This document shows positions 32,828 through 42,282 of a stretch of DNA of 64,000 nucleotides, piece by piece (the stretch's first letter is position 1; each line of letters begins with the position of its first letter). Below the pieces are notes generated by a model. That model was not told the origin of the DNA. It saw nothing but the letters and a program-made list of their open reading frames with translations, and ran no database searches. The stretch lies in contig CAZZEX010000012.1 of NCBI GenBank assembly GCA_964653285.1, positions 1 to 64,000 of the forward strand. The letters run 5' to 3'. The position numbers and the translations under genes were made by a program. The DNA is from CAZZEX01 sp964653285 (GTDB lineage Bacteria; Chloroflexota; Anaerolineae; B4-G1).

Positions 32828-33869
32828 GGGTCTCCTCGTCGAGATCACCAGGGGTTTGGTGATTGCGGCGTATAATGCCAGCCAGATCACCCTTATCCGC
32901 GCGAGCAAAGGCAGCCAGCAAGCTCTTGTTGAGTTCAACCAGCGCCCATACCACAAGCACCAGGCCAAAACCGATCATAATCCAGTCCCTAACCTTGGTA
33001 TCCACAAACCTAAGTGTGAGAACCCAGGCGAGCGTGGATAACTGGGAAGGAATAGGAATGTGTAACGTTAGCCAGTGTGCCATTCCCGTGCTCGCCATAA
33101 TCAAACCCAGGACGAAAGCAACCATCAAGAATTTGACCCTGGGACTAGGTTCGAGCCACTTCCAGAAGCTGGCCCAGTAAAATACTTTTAGCGTGTCCAC
33201 AAACATGTAGCCGATCGTCAGTGCACCGATTCGGCCACTATGAGTGCGTTGAAATGAAACCACAACGGGCGCCTCGACGATCTTGTATCCGAAGCGGCTG
33301 ACAGCGACCATAAGCTCAAGGTCGAAAGCAAACCGTCGCACTTTCAGTCGCTGGGTGACGCGGCGCAGCACGTTGGCCCGGAAGAGCTTGATCCCGGTCT
33401 GAGTGTCGCGTAAGTCCAGGCCAAATAAAAATCGAATGAGGAGAGAATAGACAACGCTCGTAATGCGCCTGAACCACGGATACCTCAATTCGGAACCGGG
33501 ATGCATCTTGGACCCAATAACCACGTCAGCCCCCGTCTCGTGCATAATCTTGATGAAAGACAGTAACAGGCTTGGATGTAATTCCAGGTCCGCATCGAGG
33601 AAGGCTATGATCTCACCCGTGGCGTACTGAAAGCCGAGAAACACCGCTGCTCCCTTGCCTCGGTTGGGTGATTGACGCACTGGGCGGATACGCGCGTTCT
33701 CGGCAGCAATGGCTATCATCTCTTGATACGTAGAATCCTGACTGCCATCGTCTACGACAATGATTTCGTAATCCAAGTCTTCCAGTACAAGCGCAATCTC
33801 ATGTAGGCATACTCGGATACGGTCTGCTTCATTATAAGCTGGAACCACCACAGAGACTTGAGCCATCAT
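32817..33869 (-). CDS. GT2 glycosyltransferase, polyprenyl-phosphate type
   Basis: A 350-residue DPM/DPG-synthase-like enzyme. GT-A motifs are VSVVVPAYNEADRI, IIVVDDGSQDSTY, GKGAAVFLGFQYATGEIIAFLDADLELHP and FGLDLRDTQTGIKLFR. The C-terminal part adds about three hydrophobic helices (VKFLMVAFVLGLIMAST… DWIMIGFGLVLVVWALVEL), as in polyprenyl-phosphate sugar transferases. It would charge undecaprenyl phosphate with a hexose for use by a GT-C enzyme, of which one is encoded at 35644. Confidence 0.88.
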   Translation of the reverse strand: MMAQVSVVVPAYNEADRIRVCLHEIALVLEDLDYEIIVVDDGSQDSTYQEMIAIAAENARIRPVRQSPNRGKGAAVFLGFQYATGEIIAFLDADLELHPSLLLSFIKIMHETGADVVIGSKMHPGSELRYPWFRRITSVVYSLLIRFLFGLDLRDTQTGIKLFRANVLRRVTQRLKVRRFAFDLELMVAVSRFGYKIVEAPVVVSFQRTHSGRIGALTIGYMFVDTLKVFYWASFWKWLEPSPRVKFLMVAFVLGLIMASTGMAHWLTLHIPIPSQLSTLAWVLTLRFVDTKVRDWIMIGFGLVLVVWALVELNKSLLAAFARADKGDLAGIIRRNHQTPGDLDEETHDE

Positions 33870-33934
33870 CTGATCCTTCAAGTCAGGTTTCTCGAAGCAC
33901 TATGTTGGCTTCCTGTCAATCCTGTTCACGCTTG

Positions 33935-35482
33935 TCAACGCCGGATCAACTCCCCCACTGCTCGCAGTTCCTCCACCCGCAGCAGCAATGCAACACCCAG
34001 ATAGACCGCTGCGCCCAACACGATACCCCCGCCGCCGAGTACCAGCGATCCCGCGTTCGGTAGCACAGCCTGCCACCCCAGCAATACCACCCCCATTGCC
34101 AGCGATGCCAGCCCGCTCTTGGCGAAGGCAGTCAGCGTCCGCCGACCTTCCAGGCCGTCCATCCGCCGCCGGATCAACACCACCAGCACCACCAGCTCCA
34201 GCAGTGTTGCGACCGAGTTGGCCAGCGCGAGCCCCGCGTGGGGTGGCCAACCCGCCAGCCCGAACACCCCCGGCAGCGTCAGGCTCAGCGCCACGTTGAG
34301 ACCCATCGCCAGTCCGCCCACCCACACCGGCGTGAACGTGTCGTGCAGCGCGTAGAAGGCACGAGCGATGATCTCCAGCCCAGCGTGTCCCACCAACCCC
34401 AGTGCGTAAAGGGCCAGCGCCCACGCCACCGCATCCGTCGATGCCGCCTCAAACGCCCCTCGCTCGAAAAGCAGCCCCACCAACGGCCGGCCCAGCACCA
34501 GCAACCCCACCGTGGCCGGGAGGCAGAGAGAGGAAACCGCCCGCAGTGTCGCGGCCAATGTGCTCCGCATCTCGGCCCGCTCCCCCCGAGCCGCCTGCGC
34601 GGCGAAGGTCGGGAAGGCAGCCGTCCCCACTGCCTGAGCGAAGACCCCCTGCGGCAGCGTCATCAGCATCCAGGCGTAGTTAATGGCGGAAACCGCTCCC
34701 TCACCCATCCCCGAGGCCAGGCTATTGTTGACGACGAAGTTGAGTTGGGCGATGGCCGTGCCCAGCACGCGCGGGGCCATCAGCCGCCCCACCTCGCGCA
34801 CGCTGGGGTTATCCAGTCCCAACGTGGGGACGTAGCGCGCGCCGTAGCGCAACAGCCCCGGCACCTGTACCAGCAAGTGCAGCGCCGCCCCCACGACTAC
34901 GCCGACCGCCATCCCCCGCACGCCCAGGTGTGGCCCCAGCAGCAGCGCCCCGCCGATGATGGAGAGGTTGTAGACCGAGGGAGCCAGTGCTGGCAGGAGG
35001 AAATGCTGATGGGCGTTCAACGCTCCCATCACAATGCCACTCACGCCGAAGATGACCGGGGAGATCAACATCAGCCGCAAGAGGCTGACCGTGAGCACCT
35101 GCTGAGGTAGGGCGAAGCCGGGGGCGATAACCGTCCGTACCAGTGCCGGCGCGAAGACCGCTGTCAGTCCCGCTGCGACGGTCAGCACAATCAGTGCCAG
35201 GTTGACGACGGCCGAGGCCAACCGCCAGGCTCCGGCGTGGTCTTCCTTTGCCAGGTGGTCGGCGAAGGTGGGGATGAAAGCCGAGCCCAGCGCCCCACCC
35301 GCGACGACCAGGAAGACCGTCTCCGAGATGCGGGCCGCAACCAGGTAGGCGTCGAGATCGCTGCCGGTGCCAAACAGTGCGCTGATGACCACCTGGCGCA
35401 CCAGCCCCAGCACACGGCTCACGACGAAGAACGTCATCACCAGCGCCGCCGCTTTCGCAATCTGTCGCCCTCCTCTGTTCAT
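33935..35482 (-). CDS. murJ: Lipid II flippase, MurJ/MviN family
   Basis: A 515-residue MOP-superfamily flippase with about 14 hydrophobic segments. The N-terminus (AALVMTFFVVSRVLGLVRQVVISALFGTGSDLDAYLVAARI) and SAINYAWMLMTLPQGVFAQAVGTAAFPTFA are diagnostic of MurJ. It transports lipid II to the outer face for peptidoglycan synthesis; in a polysaccharide locus it could also handle another lipid-linked glycan. The start is followed directly by the family sequence. Confidence 0.93.
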   Translation of the reverse strand: MNRGGRQIAKAAALVMTFFVVSRVLGLVRQVVISALFGTGSDLDAYLVAARISETVFLVVAGGALGSAFIPTFADHLAKEDHAGAWRLASAVVNLALIVLTVAAGLTAVFAPALVRTVIAPGFALPQQVLTVSLLRLMLISPVIFGVSGIVMGALNAHQHFLLPALAPSVYNLSIIGGALLLGPHLGVRGMAVGVVVGAALHLLVQVPGLLRYGARYVPTLGLDNPSVREVGRLMAPRVLGTAIAQLNFVVNNSLASGMGEGAVSAINYAWMLMTLPQGVFAQAVGTAAFPTFAAQAARGERAEMRSTLAATLRAVSSLCLPATVGLLVLGRPLVGLLFERGAFEAASTDAVAWALALYALGLVGHAGLEIIARAFYALHDTFTPVWVGGLAMGLNVALSLTLPGVFGLAGWPPHAGLALANSVATLLELVVLVVLIRRRMDGLEGRRTLTAFAKSGLASLAMGVVLLGWQAVLPNAGSLVLGGGGIVLGAAVYLGVALLLRVEELRAVGELIRR

Positions 35483-35643
35483 CCAACCCCCCGAGCAGGG
35501 CTCACGTCACCAGCCACAACTATCGTCATTCTGACCAGCCTATCGAATCAACTCGTCCCGCACGAACAGAGGGCCGCCAGACATAGTCTCGGTGGCCCCT
35601 GAACAACCAAAATCCGTGTCCAGGGTATCGGAGATCCCGGCCC

Positions 35644-37107
35644 TCAATTTCTCCCTGGCACTAACTTACCATCTCTATACCAAAAAACGACACCATTTGA
35701 CTCTTCCCTAAGTTGATCTACATAGTCCTCCTGCTGTTGTGGTGATAATCCAACTAGCTCGGTATCCAGTATAGTCTCAATGTCAAAATCATATCCTAGA
35801 ATCTTGGTTGCTGAGGGAAAGGTATTTCTGAATGTGAATGCATACTCAATATGGTCAGGCAAGTTGATGAGCAAAATTTGAGTGCCAGTGGGTAAGTTTT
35901 CGATCTGGCTATCTAGTTGCATCAGAACGGATTTACTGACCTTTGCTGACCTGCCAAACCACACACTACGGTACCCCAAAACATGGGCATTTAGCCCAGC
36001 ATATAGTATGATAACAATTGCCACCGCTCGTTTCATCCATTTGCCATGCTCTTTTGCAGTATCCCATGCACCGACAAATACAGTGGAAAACACCAACACA
36101 ATGCCAACAGAGGATAAAAAAACTGACCGTTCTGAGACAATAAAGATAACAGGTGCCAACGCGACAACAATCCAAACAAAGGAAAACCATAACGATTTCC
36201 TGTACTGCTCACCGGTCAGCCAAATCCGCTCTCGAAACCACATCCAACCGGTCATTATGATAATACTCGTGGAAGAAATGAGGGTCACAATCGGCAATAC
36301 AGGCCGTGCTTGCCACGAGGGTAAAGAGGCCCAAAAAGCGTAATTATTCGGGAGCGTAAACACGCCAATCAACATATAATATGCAAAGTTCATAGCAAGA
36401 CGAGGAATGTTAAACTCAACAGCGGAAGTGTAAGCACTACCCTGGGATATTCTAAACAATAGAAAGGCTAGCCACAGCAGGACTATGGGCAACACGGGCG
36501 TAAAAAATCGCCAATCGAGCTTCTTATCCCTGGCTGGTTCAAACCAAAGCCCATCGTAGACCAACAACATAAGCGGCAACAACAAGGCAGTCTCTTTGGA
36601 AGCCAATCCCAACAAGCAATTAAGACCTGCAGCCACAAGCCACAAATTATCGCCCGTCCTTCGAAACAAGATAAAACTTATCGTACTGACCAGGATGAAT
36701 AAACCTGCCAGCAACTCATTGGTTGCGGCAAACCACAAAACTGGCTCCGCATGAGTGGCGAACACAGAAAACAAAATGGTTGCCAAGGTCCCAATGCGCC
36801 CGTCGCGCGTGAGCAAATGCGCCAATACCCCAACATGGGCCGATATCAACGCGTATAAAACGACGCTCAACAGACGATAGCCAAGTGGATTTAACCCGAA
36901 TAATTGCCAGCCCAGGGCAACAAATACATCATGCACCGGCCGATACGAGCCGCCTCGCAAGCCCGCAAACCAACTTAGTACGTCCTGCCACGAAAACTGC
37001 ATATTTCTCAGGATAACCGGCCAGTCATCACAACAAAAGTAGTTGTTTAGCCAGGGCAAAAAGACTAAAGCCAAGATAAAAGCCAAGCCATAATATTTGA
37101 AATACAT
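35644..37107 (-). CDS. GT-C family membrane glycosyltransferase
   Basis: A 487-residue protein with about ten transmembrane helices. The first loop has WLNNYFCCDDWPVILRNMQ, with acidic residues where GT-C enzymes have their catalytic Asp, then SYRPVHDVFVALGWQLFGLNPLGYRLLSV, typical of O-mannosyl/arabinosyl-transferase relatives. Base composition is visibly more AT-rich than its neighbours, suggesting recent acquisition. AGGAG precedes the ATG. The sugar donor is probably the polyprenyl-phosphate sugar made by the gene at 32817. No terminator or gene is evident in the 160-bp gap to murJ apart from a GGGCCGCC/GGTGGCCC hairpin. Confidence 0.78.
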   Translation of the reverse strand: MYFKYYGLAFILALVFLPWLNNYFCCDDWPVILRNMQFSWQDVLSWFAGLRGGSYRPVHDVFVALGWQLFGLNPLGYRLLSVVLYALISAHVGVLAHLLTRDGRIGTLATILFSVFATHAEPVLWFAATNELLAGLFILVSTISFILFRRTGDNLWLVAAGLNCLLGLASKETALLLPLMLLVYDGLWFEPARDKKLDWRFFTPVLPIVLLWLAFLLFRISQGSAYTSAVEFNIPRLAMNFAYYMLIGVFTLPNNYAFWASLPSWQARPVLPIVTLISSTSIIIMTGWMWFRERIWLTGEQYRKSLWFSFVWIVVALAPVIFIVSERSVFLSSVGIVLVFSTVFVGAWDTAKEHGKWMKRAVAIVIILYAGLNAHVLGYRSVWFGRSAKVSKSVLMQLDSQIENLPTGTQILLINLPDHIEYAFTFRNTFPSATKILGYDFDIETILDTELVGLSPQQQEDYVDQLREESNGVVFWYRDGKLVPGRN

Positions 37108-37149
37108 ACCGAGCGGCTCCTATTTCAATGTTCACTGTGCCTTCTTCTT

Positions 37150-38253
37150 CTAAAGGACAAATCCACCACTCTCCAGTGAGGCCAGCAGACGTCGAGCTGT
37201 GCGCCTCCAGGTAAACTCCCGGGCTCGTTCGATGCCTGCTCGCCGCAAAAACCGTCGCAGAGACGTATCATCCAGTAATTGTACCATCGCGGCCGCGATT
37301 TCCTCCGCATTGGTTGGGTCTACCGTCAAGGCGGCCTCGCCAACCACTTCGGGCAGGCTGGTCGTATCGCTTGTGATAACCGGTGTACCGCAGGCCATTG
37401 CCTCAACAGGAGGCAATCCAAACCCTTCGTAAAGGGAAGGGTAGATCAGCATCTCAGCCTGCCGGTAGAAGGTGGGCAAGTCTTCCTGGGCAATAAAACC
37501 GGGCAAAACCACACCAGCGGAGCGGGCTCGCCCCACAAGCTCTCCGCTCTCCCAACGTTGTAATCCGCCCCAGACCATTGCCGGCACCGACTCTCTCCTC
37601 GCCTTCAAAATCAAATAGGCATCAAGCAAGCGAGATAGGTTCTTTCGGGGGTGGATGTTACCCATCGCCAGAATATAGCCTGGGGCCACCCCATAAGCGC
37701 GCAATATCTTCCCGTCCTCAGGCCCTTGCTCAGGACGGAATATTCGGCCCAAACCTGGGTACACCACGACAGCTTTCTCGATCGCCGTCGGGTGAAAGCG
37801 CGCCAGTTCCCGACGTGTGAAATCAGAGAGTACGACGACACGCTCTGCTCGACGTATTGCCAGGCTGGTCAGAAGGCGCATGTAGAAAGCGATGGTGGTG
37901 GGAAAATACTCTGGATGAGCACGAAAGGAAAAGTCGTGTACCAGCACCGCCCCCCGGCAAGGGGTTATAGGAGGCAAGAAGAAAGTCGAAAGATACCAAT
38001 CCGCTTTCAACCGACGCAGGGCAATGGTCTGTTGCCAGAGAAAAAAGGGGAGGCGGCGATACAGCCCTAAGTTCACCTGTTGAAAGGCGGGCGGAAGATT
38101 CAGTGGCCTGCCCCAGTCACAGGTTAGCAGGCTCACCCGAATCGGGGGGTTGAGCACAGCCAGCCCTCCAACCAGCCCGGTTATGTAGGTCTCGTTCCCA
38201 CCACGCCGCCGCCCAACCTCTGTTGCATTGATGACCAAATGCATCCCAGGCAT
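37150..38253 (-). CDS. GT4 family glycosyltransferase
   Basis: A 367-residue GT-B enzyme with an N-terminal [16 protein letters not shown] donor loop, [15 protein letters not shown], and the C-terminal nucleotide-sugar motif [36 protein letters not shown], diagnostic of GT4 (mannosyltransferase-like). An in-frame ATG at 38244 is an alternative start; GGGGAG lies before the first. It is transcribed away from the GT2 gene at 38384. Confidence 0.9.
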   Translation of the reverse strand: MPGMHLVINATEVGRRRGGNETYITGLVGGLAVLNPPIRVSLLTCDWGRPLNLPPAFQQVNLGLYRRLPFFLWQQTIALRRLKADWYLSTFFLPPITPCRGAVLVHDFSFRAHPEYFPTTIAFYMRLLTSLAIRRAERVVVLSDFTRRELARFHPTAIEKAVVVYPGLGRIFRPEQGPEDGKILRAYGVAPGYILAMGNIHPRKNLSRLLDAYLILKARRESVPAMVWGGLQRWESGELVGRARSAGVVLPGFIAQEDLPTFYRQAEMLIYPSLYEGFGLPPVEAMACGTPVITSDTTSLPEVVGEAALTVDPTNAEEIAAAMVQLLDDTSLRRFLRRAGIERAREFTWRRTARRLLASLESGGFVL

Positions 38254-38278
38254 CCCTGCTCCCCATTCCCCAAGTCTT

Positions 38279-38307
38279 TTGACCGCACCAGTATTCTATG
38301 TTACAAT
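38279..38307 (+). promoter_or_regulatory. Promoter of the plus-strand glycosyltransferase unit
   Basis: TTGACC (38279-38284), a 17-bp spacer and TACAAT (38302-38307). The leader contains a perfect palindrome, aggtaccaggtacct, near 38353. Confidence 0.65.
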
Positions 38308-38383
38308 TCGCCCCCAGTCAAACCGGCTGAATCAACAGGACCACCAAAAATCAGGTACCAGGTACCTGTGGGGCGTTCAACGC

Positions 38384-39346
38384 ATGGAACTGGCGATCAT
38401 TATCCTGAACTGGAATGCGGCGGCTGATACAGTCCGCTGCGTTCGCAGCATCGCCTCCTGGAAACGTCTACAGCCGACGATTCTGGTGGTAGACAATGGT
38501 TCTACTGATGACAGCCCCGCCGTCATTTCGCGTGAATGTCCTGAAGTTCACCTGATAAGTAACTCAACCAACCTGGGTTTTGCTGGCGGAAACAACCGGG
38601 GGATTGTGGAGGCACTCTCACTCCCTGTGGGAATGGGAGATGCGCCAATTCTCTTGCTAAATAATGATGCCTGGGTTGAGGAAAACGATGTCATCAGGCT
38701 TCTGGAAACCCTCCAGGCCAATGAACAAATAGGCTTAATTGGGCCGCTGCTCTTTGATGCTGAACAGACAGACAGGTTACTGGCAGCCGGGAGCAAGGAT
38801 CCAGCCCGACACCACCACTCGCACATTGGTGAGAACTATGAATTGCCGACCAGCAGACCTGTTCAAATCGTCGAGTGTGTGCCGGGGACTGTAATCGTGG
38901 GGCGGGCCGAAGTCTTTCGCAAGGTTGGCCTCCTGGATGAAGACTATTTCTACGGCAGTGAGGTGGCTGACTTATGCCTGCGTGCCGGACAGCACGGCTA
39001 CCTTAGCGCCATAGACACCCGCGCCCGAGCCTTCCACGACCTGGGGCGCTCGTCCAAATTTCGAGACACGCTCTATACCTACTACATCATTCGCAACCGC
39101 TTCCTGCTGATTCGCAAGTTTCATCAGAGGTGGAAAATTCTGTTCTATGGCTTCTGGACTCTTTACAGCCTGGCCCTAACGATGAAAATGCAATTGAACG
39201 GCAAACTATCCACAGCTCGAGCCGTCCGCCTGGGGCTTCTCGATGGCTTGCGAGGACGATTTGGCGGCCAGAACGAGCGCGTGCTGGCTATCGCTTCTGG
39301 CGCAGTGGGACGATTTGACAGCCAGGCGGAGCCTCCCAGGCGATGA
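38384..39346 (+). CDS. GT2 glycosyltransferase, rhamnosyltransferase-like
   Basis: A 320-residue enzyme with ELAIIILNWNAAADTVRC, ILVVDNGSTDDSP, NLGFAGGNNRGI, ILLLNNDAWVEENDV and the acceptor-site region DEDYFYGSEVADLCLRAGQHGY. This is the WcaA/RfbN-like GT2 group that adds sugars such as rhamnose to surface polysaccharide. The stop overlaps the next start (atga), so it is coupled with the GT4 gene that follows. Confidence 0.9.
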   Translation: MELAIIILNWNAAADTVRCVRSIASWKRLQPTILVVDNGSTDDSPAVISRECPEVHLISNSTNLGFAGGNNRGIVEALSLPVGMGDAPILLLNNDAWVEENDVIRLLETLQANEQIGLIGPLLFDAEQTDRLLAAGSKDPARHHHSHIGENYELPTSRPVQIVECVPGTVIVGRAEVFRKVGLLDEDYFYGSEVADLCLRAGQHGYLSAIDTRARAFHDLGRSSKFRDTLYTYYIIRNRFLLIRKFHQRWKILFYGFWTLYSLALTMKMQLNGKLSTARAVRLGLLDGLRGRFGGQNERVLAIASGAVGRFDSQAEPPRR

Positions 39347-40380
39347 ACATTCTCTATCATCTGGCTACCCTGCCCCCCAAGATGCCGCAAGCCGAGGCCA
39401 TCTCGCAAGAAATCACCGCCCTGCGAGGATATTTTGGCGGTGATGTGATCCACATCAATCCGAACCCAGAATTCCCCCTTTACATCCCTCGGCTACTCTT
39501 TGGCTTCCACAAACTAAAAGAACTACGGAGCCGTGAAGCCAACCTGCACCTACACCACTTCTACAATCCTGATCCCTTCCCCTTTCCCTACTTGCTCAAA
39601 CTACGACGCCCGGTCATCTATTCCGTCACCTGCGGGGTCAGGGACAGGCGGCCCAACGTGGCTTTCTTCTCTTCCCTGGCCGCCATCGCCGTATCCGATG
39701 AACGCAGTTTGAAACGGCTCAAATCGTGGGGGCTGGAAAATGCGATCCTGGTCCGACCCGGGATTGATACCAGCCGTTTTACATGTGAAGCGACCTGCTC
39801 TCCCCTGCCGCTGCGGTCAGAAATCAGGTTGATGGTTGGGTCGGCCCCCTGGACGAAGGGCCAGTTCCGCACCAAAGGGGTGAAAGCACTGCTGTTGGCA
39901 GCCCAGCAAGCGCCCCACCTGCGGTTGGTTTTTCTGTGGCGCGGGGTACTGGCGGATGAAATGGAACGTCGGGTGCACCGGATGAATCTGGCAAAGCAGG
40001 TCGTGGTGCTAAACAAACAGGTAGATGTTAACAAAATACTGGCAGGCGTACATGCCAGCATCACACTGGCCACCGCCCCGGGCATCGTCAAATCGTATCC
40101 CCATTCCCTGCTTGAGTCGTTGGCTGCTGGGAAGCCGGTTCTGGTCAGTCAAGCCATTCCTATGGCGGATTATGTGGAGGAAACAGGCTGCGGCGTAGTG
40201 GTGGACAACTCAACCCCCGAGGGTATACTTACTGCCATCGAAGCACTGGCAACCGAATACGAAGCGCTACAAAAGTCAGCTCAACAAGTGGGAAAACGGG
40301 ATTTCTTACAACAGGCGATGATCGCTTCTTTTCGCAGGGTATATCAACACGTACTTGATCAAACCAAACAAAGGCGATGA
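39343..40380 (+). CDS. GT4-like glycosyltransferase
   Basis: A 345-residue GT-B-fold enzyme. The N-terminus (NILYHLATLPPKMPQAEAIS) and mid-region (AIAVSDERSLKRLKSWGLENAILVRPGIDTSRF) are typical, and the C-terminal donor site reads PHSLLESLAAGKPVLVSQAIPMADYVEETGCGVVV, containing the conserved glutamate. It overlaps its neighbour by 4 nt. The substrate is unknown. Confidence 0.85.
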   Translation: MNILYHLATLPPKMPQAEAISQEITALRGYFGGDVIHINPNPEFPLYIPRLLFGFHKLKELRSREANLHLHHFYNPDPFPFPYLLKLRRPVIYSVTCGVRDRRPNVAFFSSLAAIAVSDERSLKRLKSWGLENAILVRPGIDTSRFTCEATCSPLPLRSEIRLMVGSAPWTKGQFRTKGVKALLLAAQQAPHLRLVFLWRGVLADEMERRVHRMNLAKQVVVLNKQVDVNKILAGVHASITLATAPGIVKSYPHSLLESLAAGKPVLVSQAIPMADYVEETGCGVVVDNSTPEGILTAIEALATEYEALQKSAQQVGKRDFLQQAMIASFRRVYQHVLDQTKQRR

Positions 40381-40387
40381 GTTCATT

Positions 40388-41200
40388 ATGAATGAATCCC
40401 CAAAACCTTTCTTCAAGCCTGGTCCTCTGACCATTCTGAAAGACTTTATCAACCGCGCCATAAAGGGCGAGCTACACTTTCCCCCATGGTGGCTACGCGA
40501 TGTGGGAGGTAGCGATTTTGGAGCCACCGGACAGGAATTTCTGAATCTGTTCATCCAAATAGGAAATTTACAGCCGGATGAACGAATTCTGGAAATAGGC
40601 TGCGGTAGCGGGCGTATGGCAATAACTCTAACCAGCCATCTAAGCCGTGCTGGATCTTACACGGGCGTAGACATTACCAGACAGTCAATCGTCTGGTGCC
40701 AGAGAAATATCTCACGCCGCCACTCCAATTTTTCTTTTTTGCACGCCGACCTATATAACAAGCGCTACAATCCCTACGGGCGTCATCTGGCTAAAGAGTA
40801 CACGTTCCCCTTTGGAAATGAAAGTTTTGATTTCATCTTTCTCACCTCTGTCTTCACCCACCTTCTGCCGGAAGACACTGAAAACTATCTATGTGAAATT
40901 GCCCGCCTGTTACGCCGGGACGGGCGTGGATTCTTCACCTTTTTCCTGCTCAATGGAATACAGCAATCGCTGGCAAAGCAAGGGCACAATGACATCAATT
41001 TCAATTATGGTACAGGTCCCTGCCGCACGCGGGATGCAGCCATTCCGGAAAGCGCCGTAGCCTACGACGAAACGTGTCTGCTTCAACTTTTGTCAGAATG
41101 TAGGTTGGAGTTGCGCACGGTGCATTACGGGACCTGGAGCGGGCGCGAAGATGGCCTGTCGTACCAAGATGTTTTGCTGGTCCGGCGCAAAGAACATTAA
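40388..41200 (+). CDS. SAM-dependent methyltransferase
   Basis: A 270-residue enzyme. Motif I is ILEIGCGSGRMAITL, followed by GVDITRQSIVWCQRNI, FDFIFLTSVFTHLLPEDTENYLCEIARLLRRDGRGFFTFFLL. The start at 40388 lies just after the previous stop; an ATG at 40355 would overlap it. Context suggests O-methylation of a sugar in the surface glycan. Confidence 0.83.
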   Translation: MNESPKPFFKPGPLTILKDFINRAIKGELHFPPWWLRDVGGSDFGATGQEFLNLFIQIGNLQPDERILEIGCGSGRMAITLTSHLSRAGSYTGVDITRQSIVWCQRNISRRHSNFSFLHADLYNKRYNPYGRHLAKEYTFPFGNESFDFIFLTSVFTHLLPEDTENYLCEIARLLRRDGRGFFTFFLLNGIQQSLAKQGHNDINFNYGTGPCRTRDAAIPESAVAYDETCLLQLLSECRLELRTVHYGTWSGREDGLSYQDVLLVRRKEH

Positions 41201-41222
41201 ACATCCATAGCAAGGCATTAAT

Positions 41223-42221
41223 ATGAACACATCCGCCTCCTGGCCCAAGGTCACAGTCGTTATACCTAATTGGAATACCCGCCGATGGCTAGCCGGCTGC
41301 CTGGATGGCCTGAGAGCACAACACTACCGGGATTTCAAAGTGATCCTGGTTGATAATGGTTCCACCGATGGCTCGGTAGCCTTTGTCAAGCAACACTATC
41401 CTGAAGTTCAAGTTTTATCCTTCGCAGAGAACAGAGGATTTGCACCAGCGGTCAACGCAGGTATTCAACGAACACGTTCCGAATATATAGCCCTGCTTAA
41501 CGTGGATACCGTGCCCAAGTCGAACTGGCTGCTCAGCCTGGTGGAAACGATGGAGCAGAGCCCGCCCGATGTGGGCTGTCTAGCCTCCAAAATGCTCAAA
41601 CTCGAAGATCCCAACACAATAGATGAGGCAGGCGACACCCTGAGCTGGTACGGGTCAGCCCGAAAACGTGGCGCGGGTGAGCCAGTCGAGGCTTACAACC
41701 AGGTTGAGGAAGTCTTCTCCGCTTGCGCTGGTGCGGTCCTCTACCAGCGCGACTTTCTGGAGGAAGTGGGGGACTTCGACGAATCTTTTAACAGCTACCT
41801 GGAGGACATAGACCTGGGGCTGCGGGGGCGCCTGCTGGGCTACCGTTGCCTGTACGTTCCCACCGCCGAAATACTTCACCAAGGACACGGCTCTGGCCTT
41901 GCTCGCTCGCGCTACGTTTACTTGATGACCCGCAATCGCCTGGCGTTGTTGCTCAAGAATATCCCCCTGGCGCTGCTGTTAAAGCATAGTTGGACGCTGC
42001 TATATGGCCAGATTTACTTCTTCCTGGTCTACAAAAAGCCCTTTCACTCACTGGCAGGGACGATTATGTTCTTGTGCGCTTTACCTCGCATCTTGCGTCA
42101 ACGACGTGCCATCCAAAAGCGGAGGAGAACTTCAAATGAGGCCCTGGAGACTATGCTCTCGGACAACCTGGGGGAAATACCGCTGAGAGAGATCCTCAAG
42201 AACAGGCTAAGAAGGAAATAG
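41223..42221 (+). CDS. GT2 glycosyltransferase
   Basis: A 332-residue enzyme with VTVVIPNWNTRRWLAGC, VILVDNGSTDGSV, NRGFAPAVNAGI, YIALLNVDTVPKSNWL and SYLEDIDLGLRGRLLGYRCLYVPTAEILHQGHGSG. It is related to the GT2 at 38384. The C-terminus carries hydrophobic segments (LLYGQIYFFLVY) suggesting membrane association. It is the last gene of the plus-strand group and converges with the GT at 42283; the 60-bp gap shows no terminator. Confidence 0.9.
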   Translation: MNTSASWPKVTVVIPNWNTRRWLAGCLDGLRAQHYRDFKVILVDNGSTDGSVAFVKQHYPEVQVLSFAENRGFAPAVNAGIQRTRSEYIALLNVDTVPKSNWLLSLVETMEQSPPDVGCLASKMLKLEDPNTIDEAGDTLSWYGSARKRGAGEPVEAYNQVEEVFSACAGAVLYQRDFLEEVGDFDESFNSYLEDIDLGLRGRLLGYRCLYVPTAEILHQGHGSGLARSRYVYLMTRNRLALLLKNIPLALLLKHSWTLLYGQIYFFLVYKKPFHSLAGTIMFLCALPRILRQRRAIQKRRRTSNEALETMLSDNLGEIPLREILKNRLRRK

Positions 42222-42282
42222 CAACTGGAGCGCTTTCCACATTCTCAAACCTGGACCTCAATCAGATATCCACTTCCTTTAC

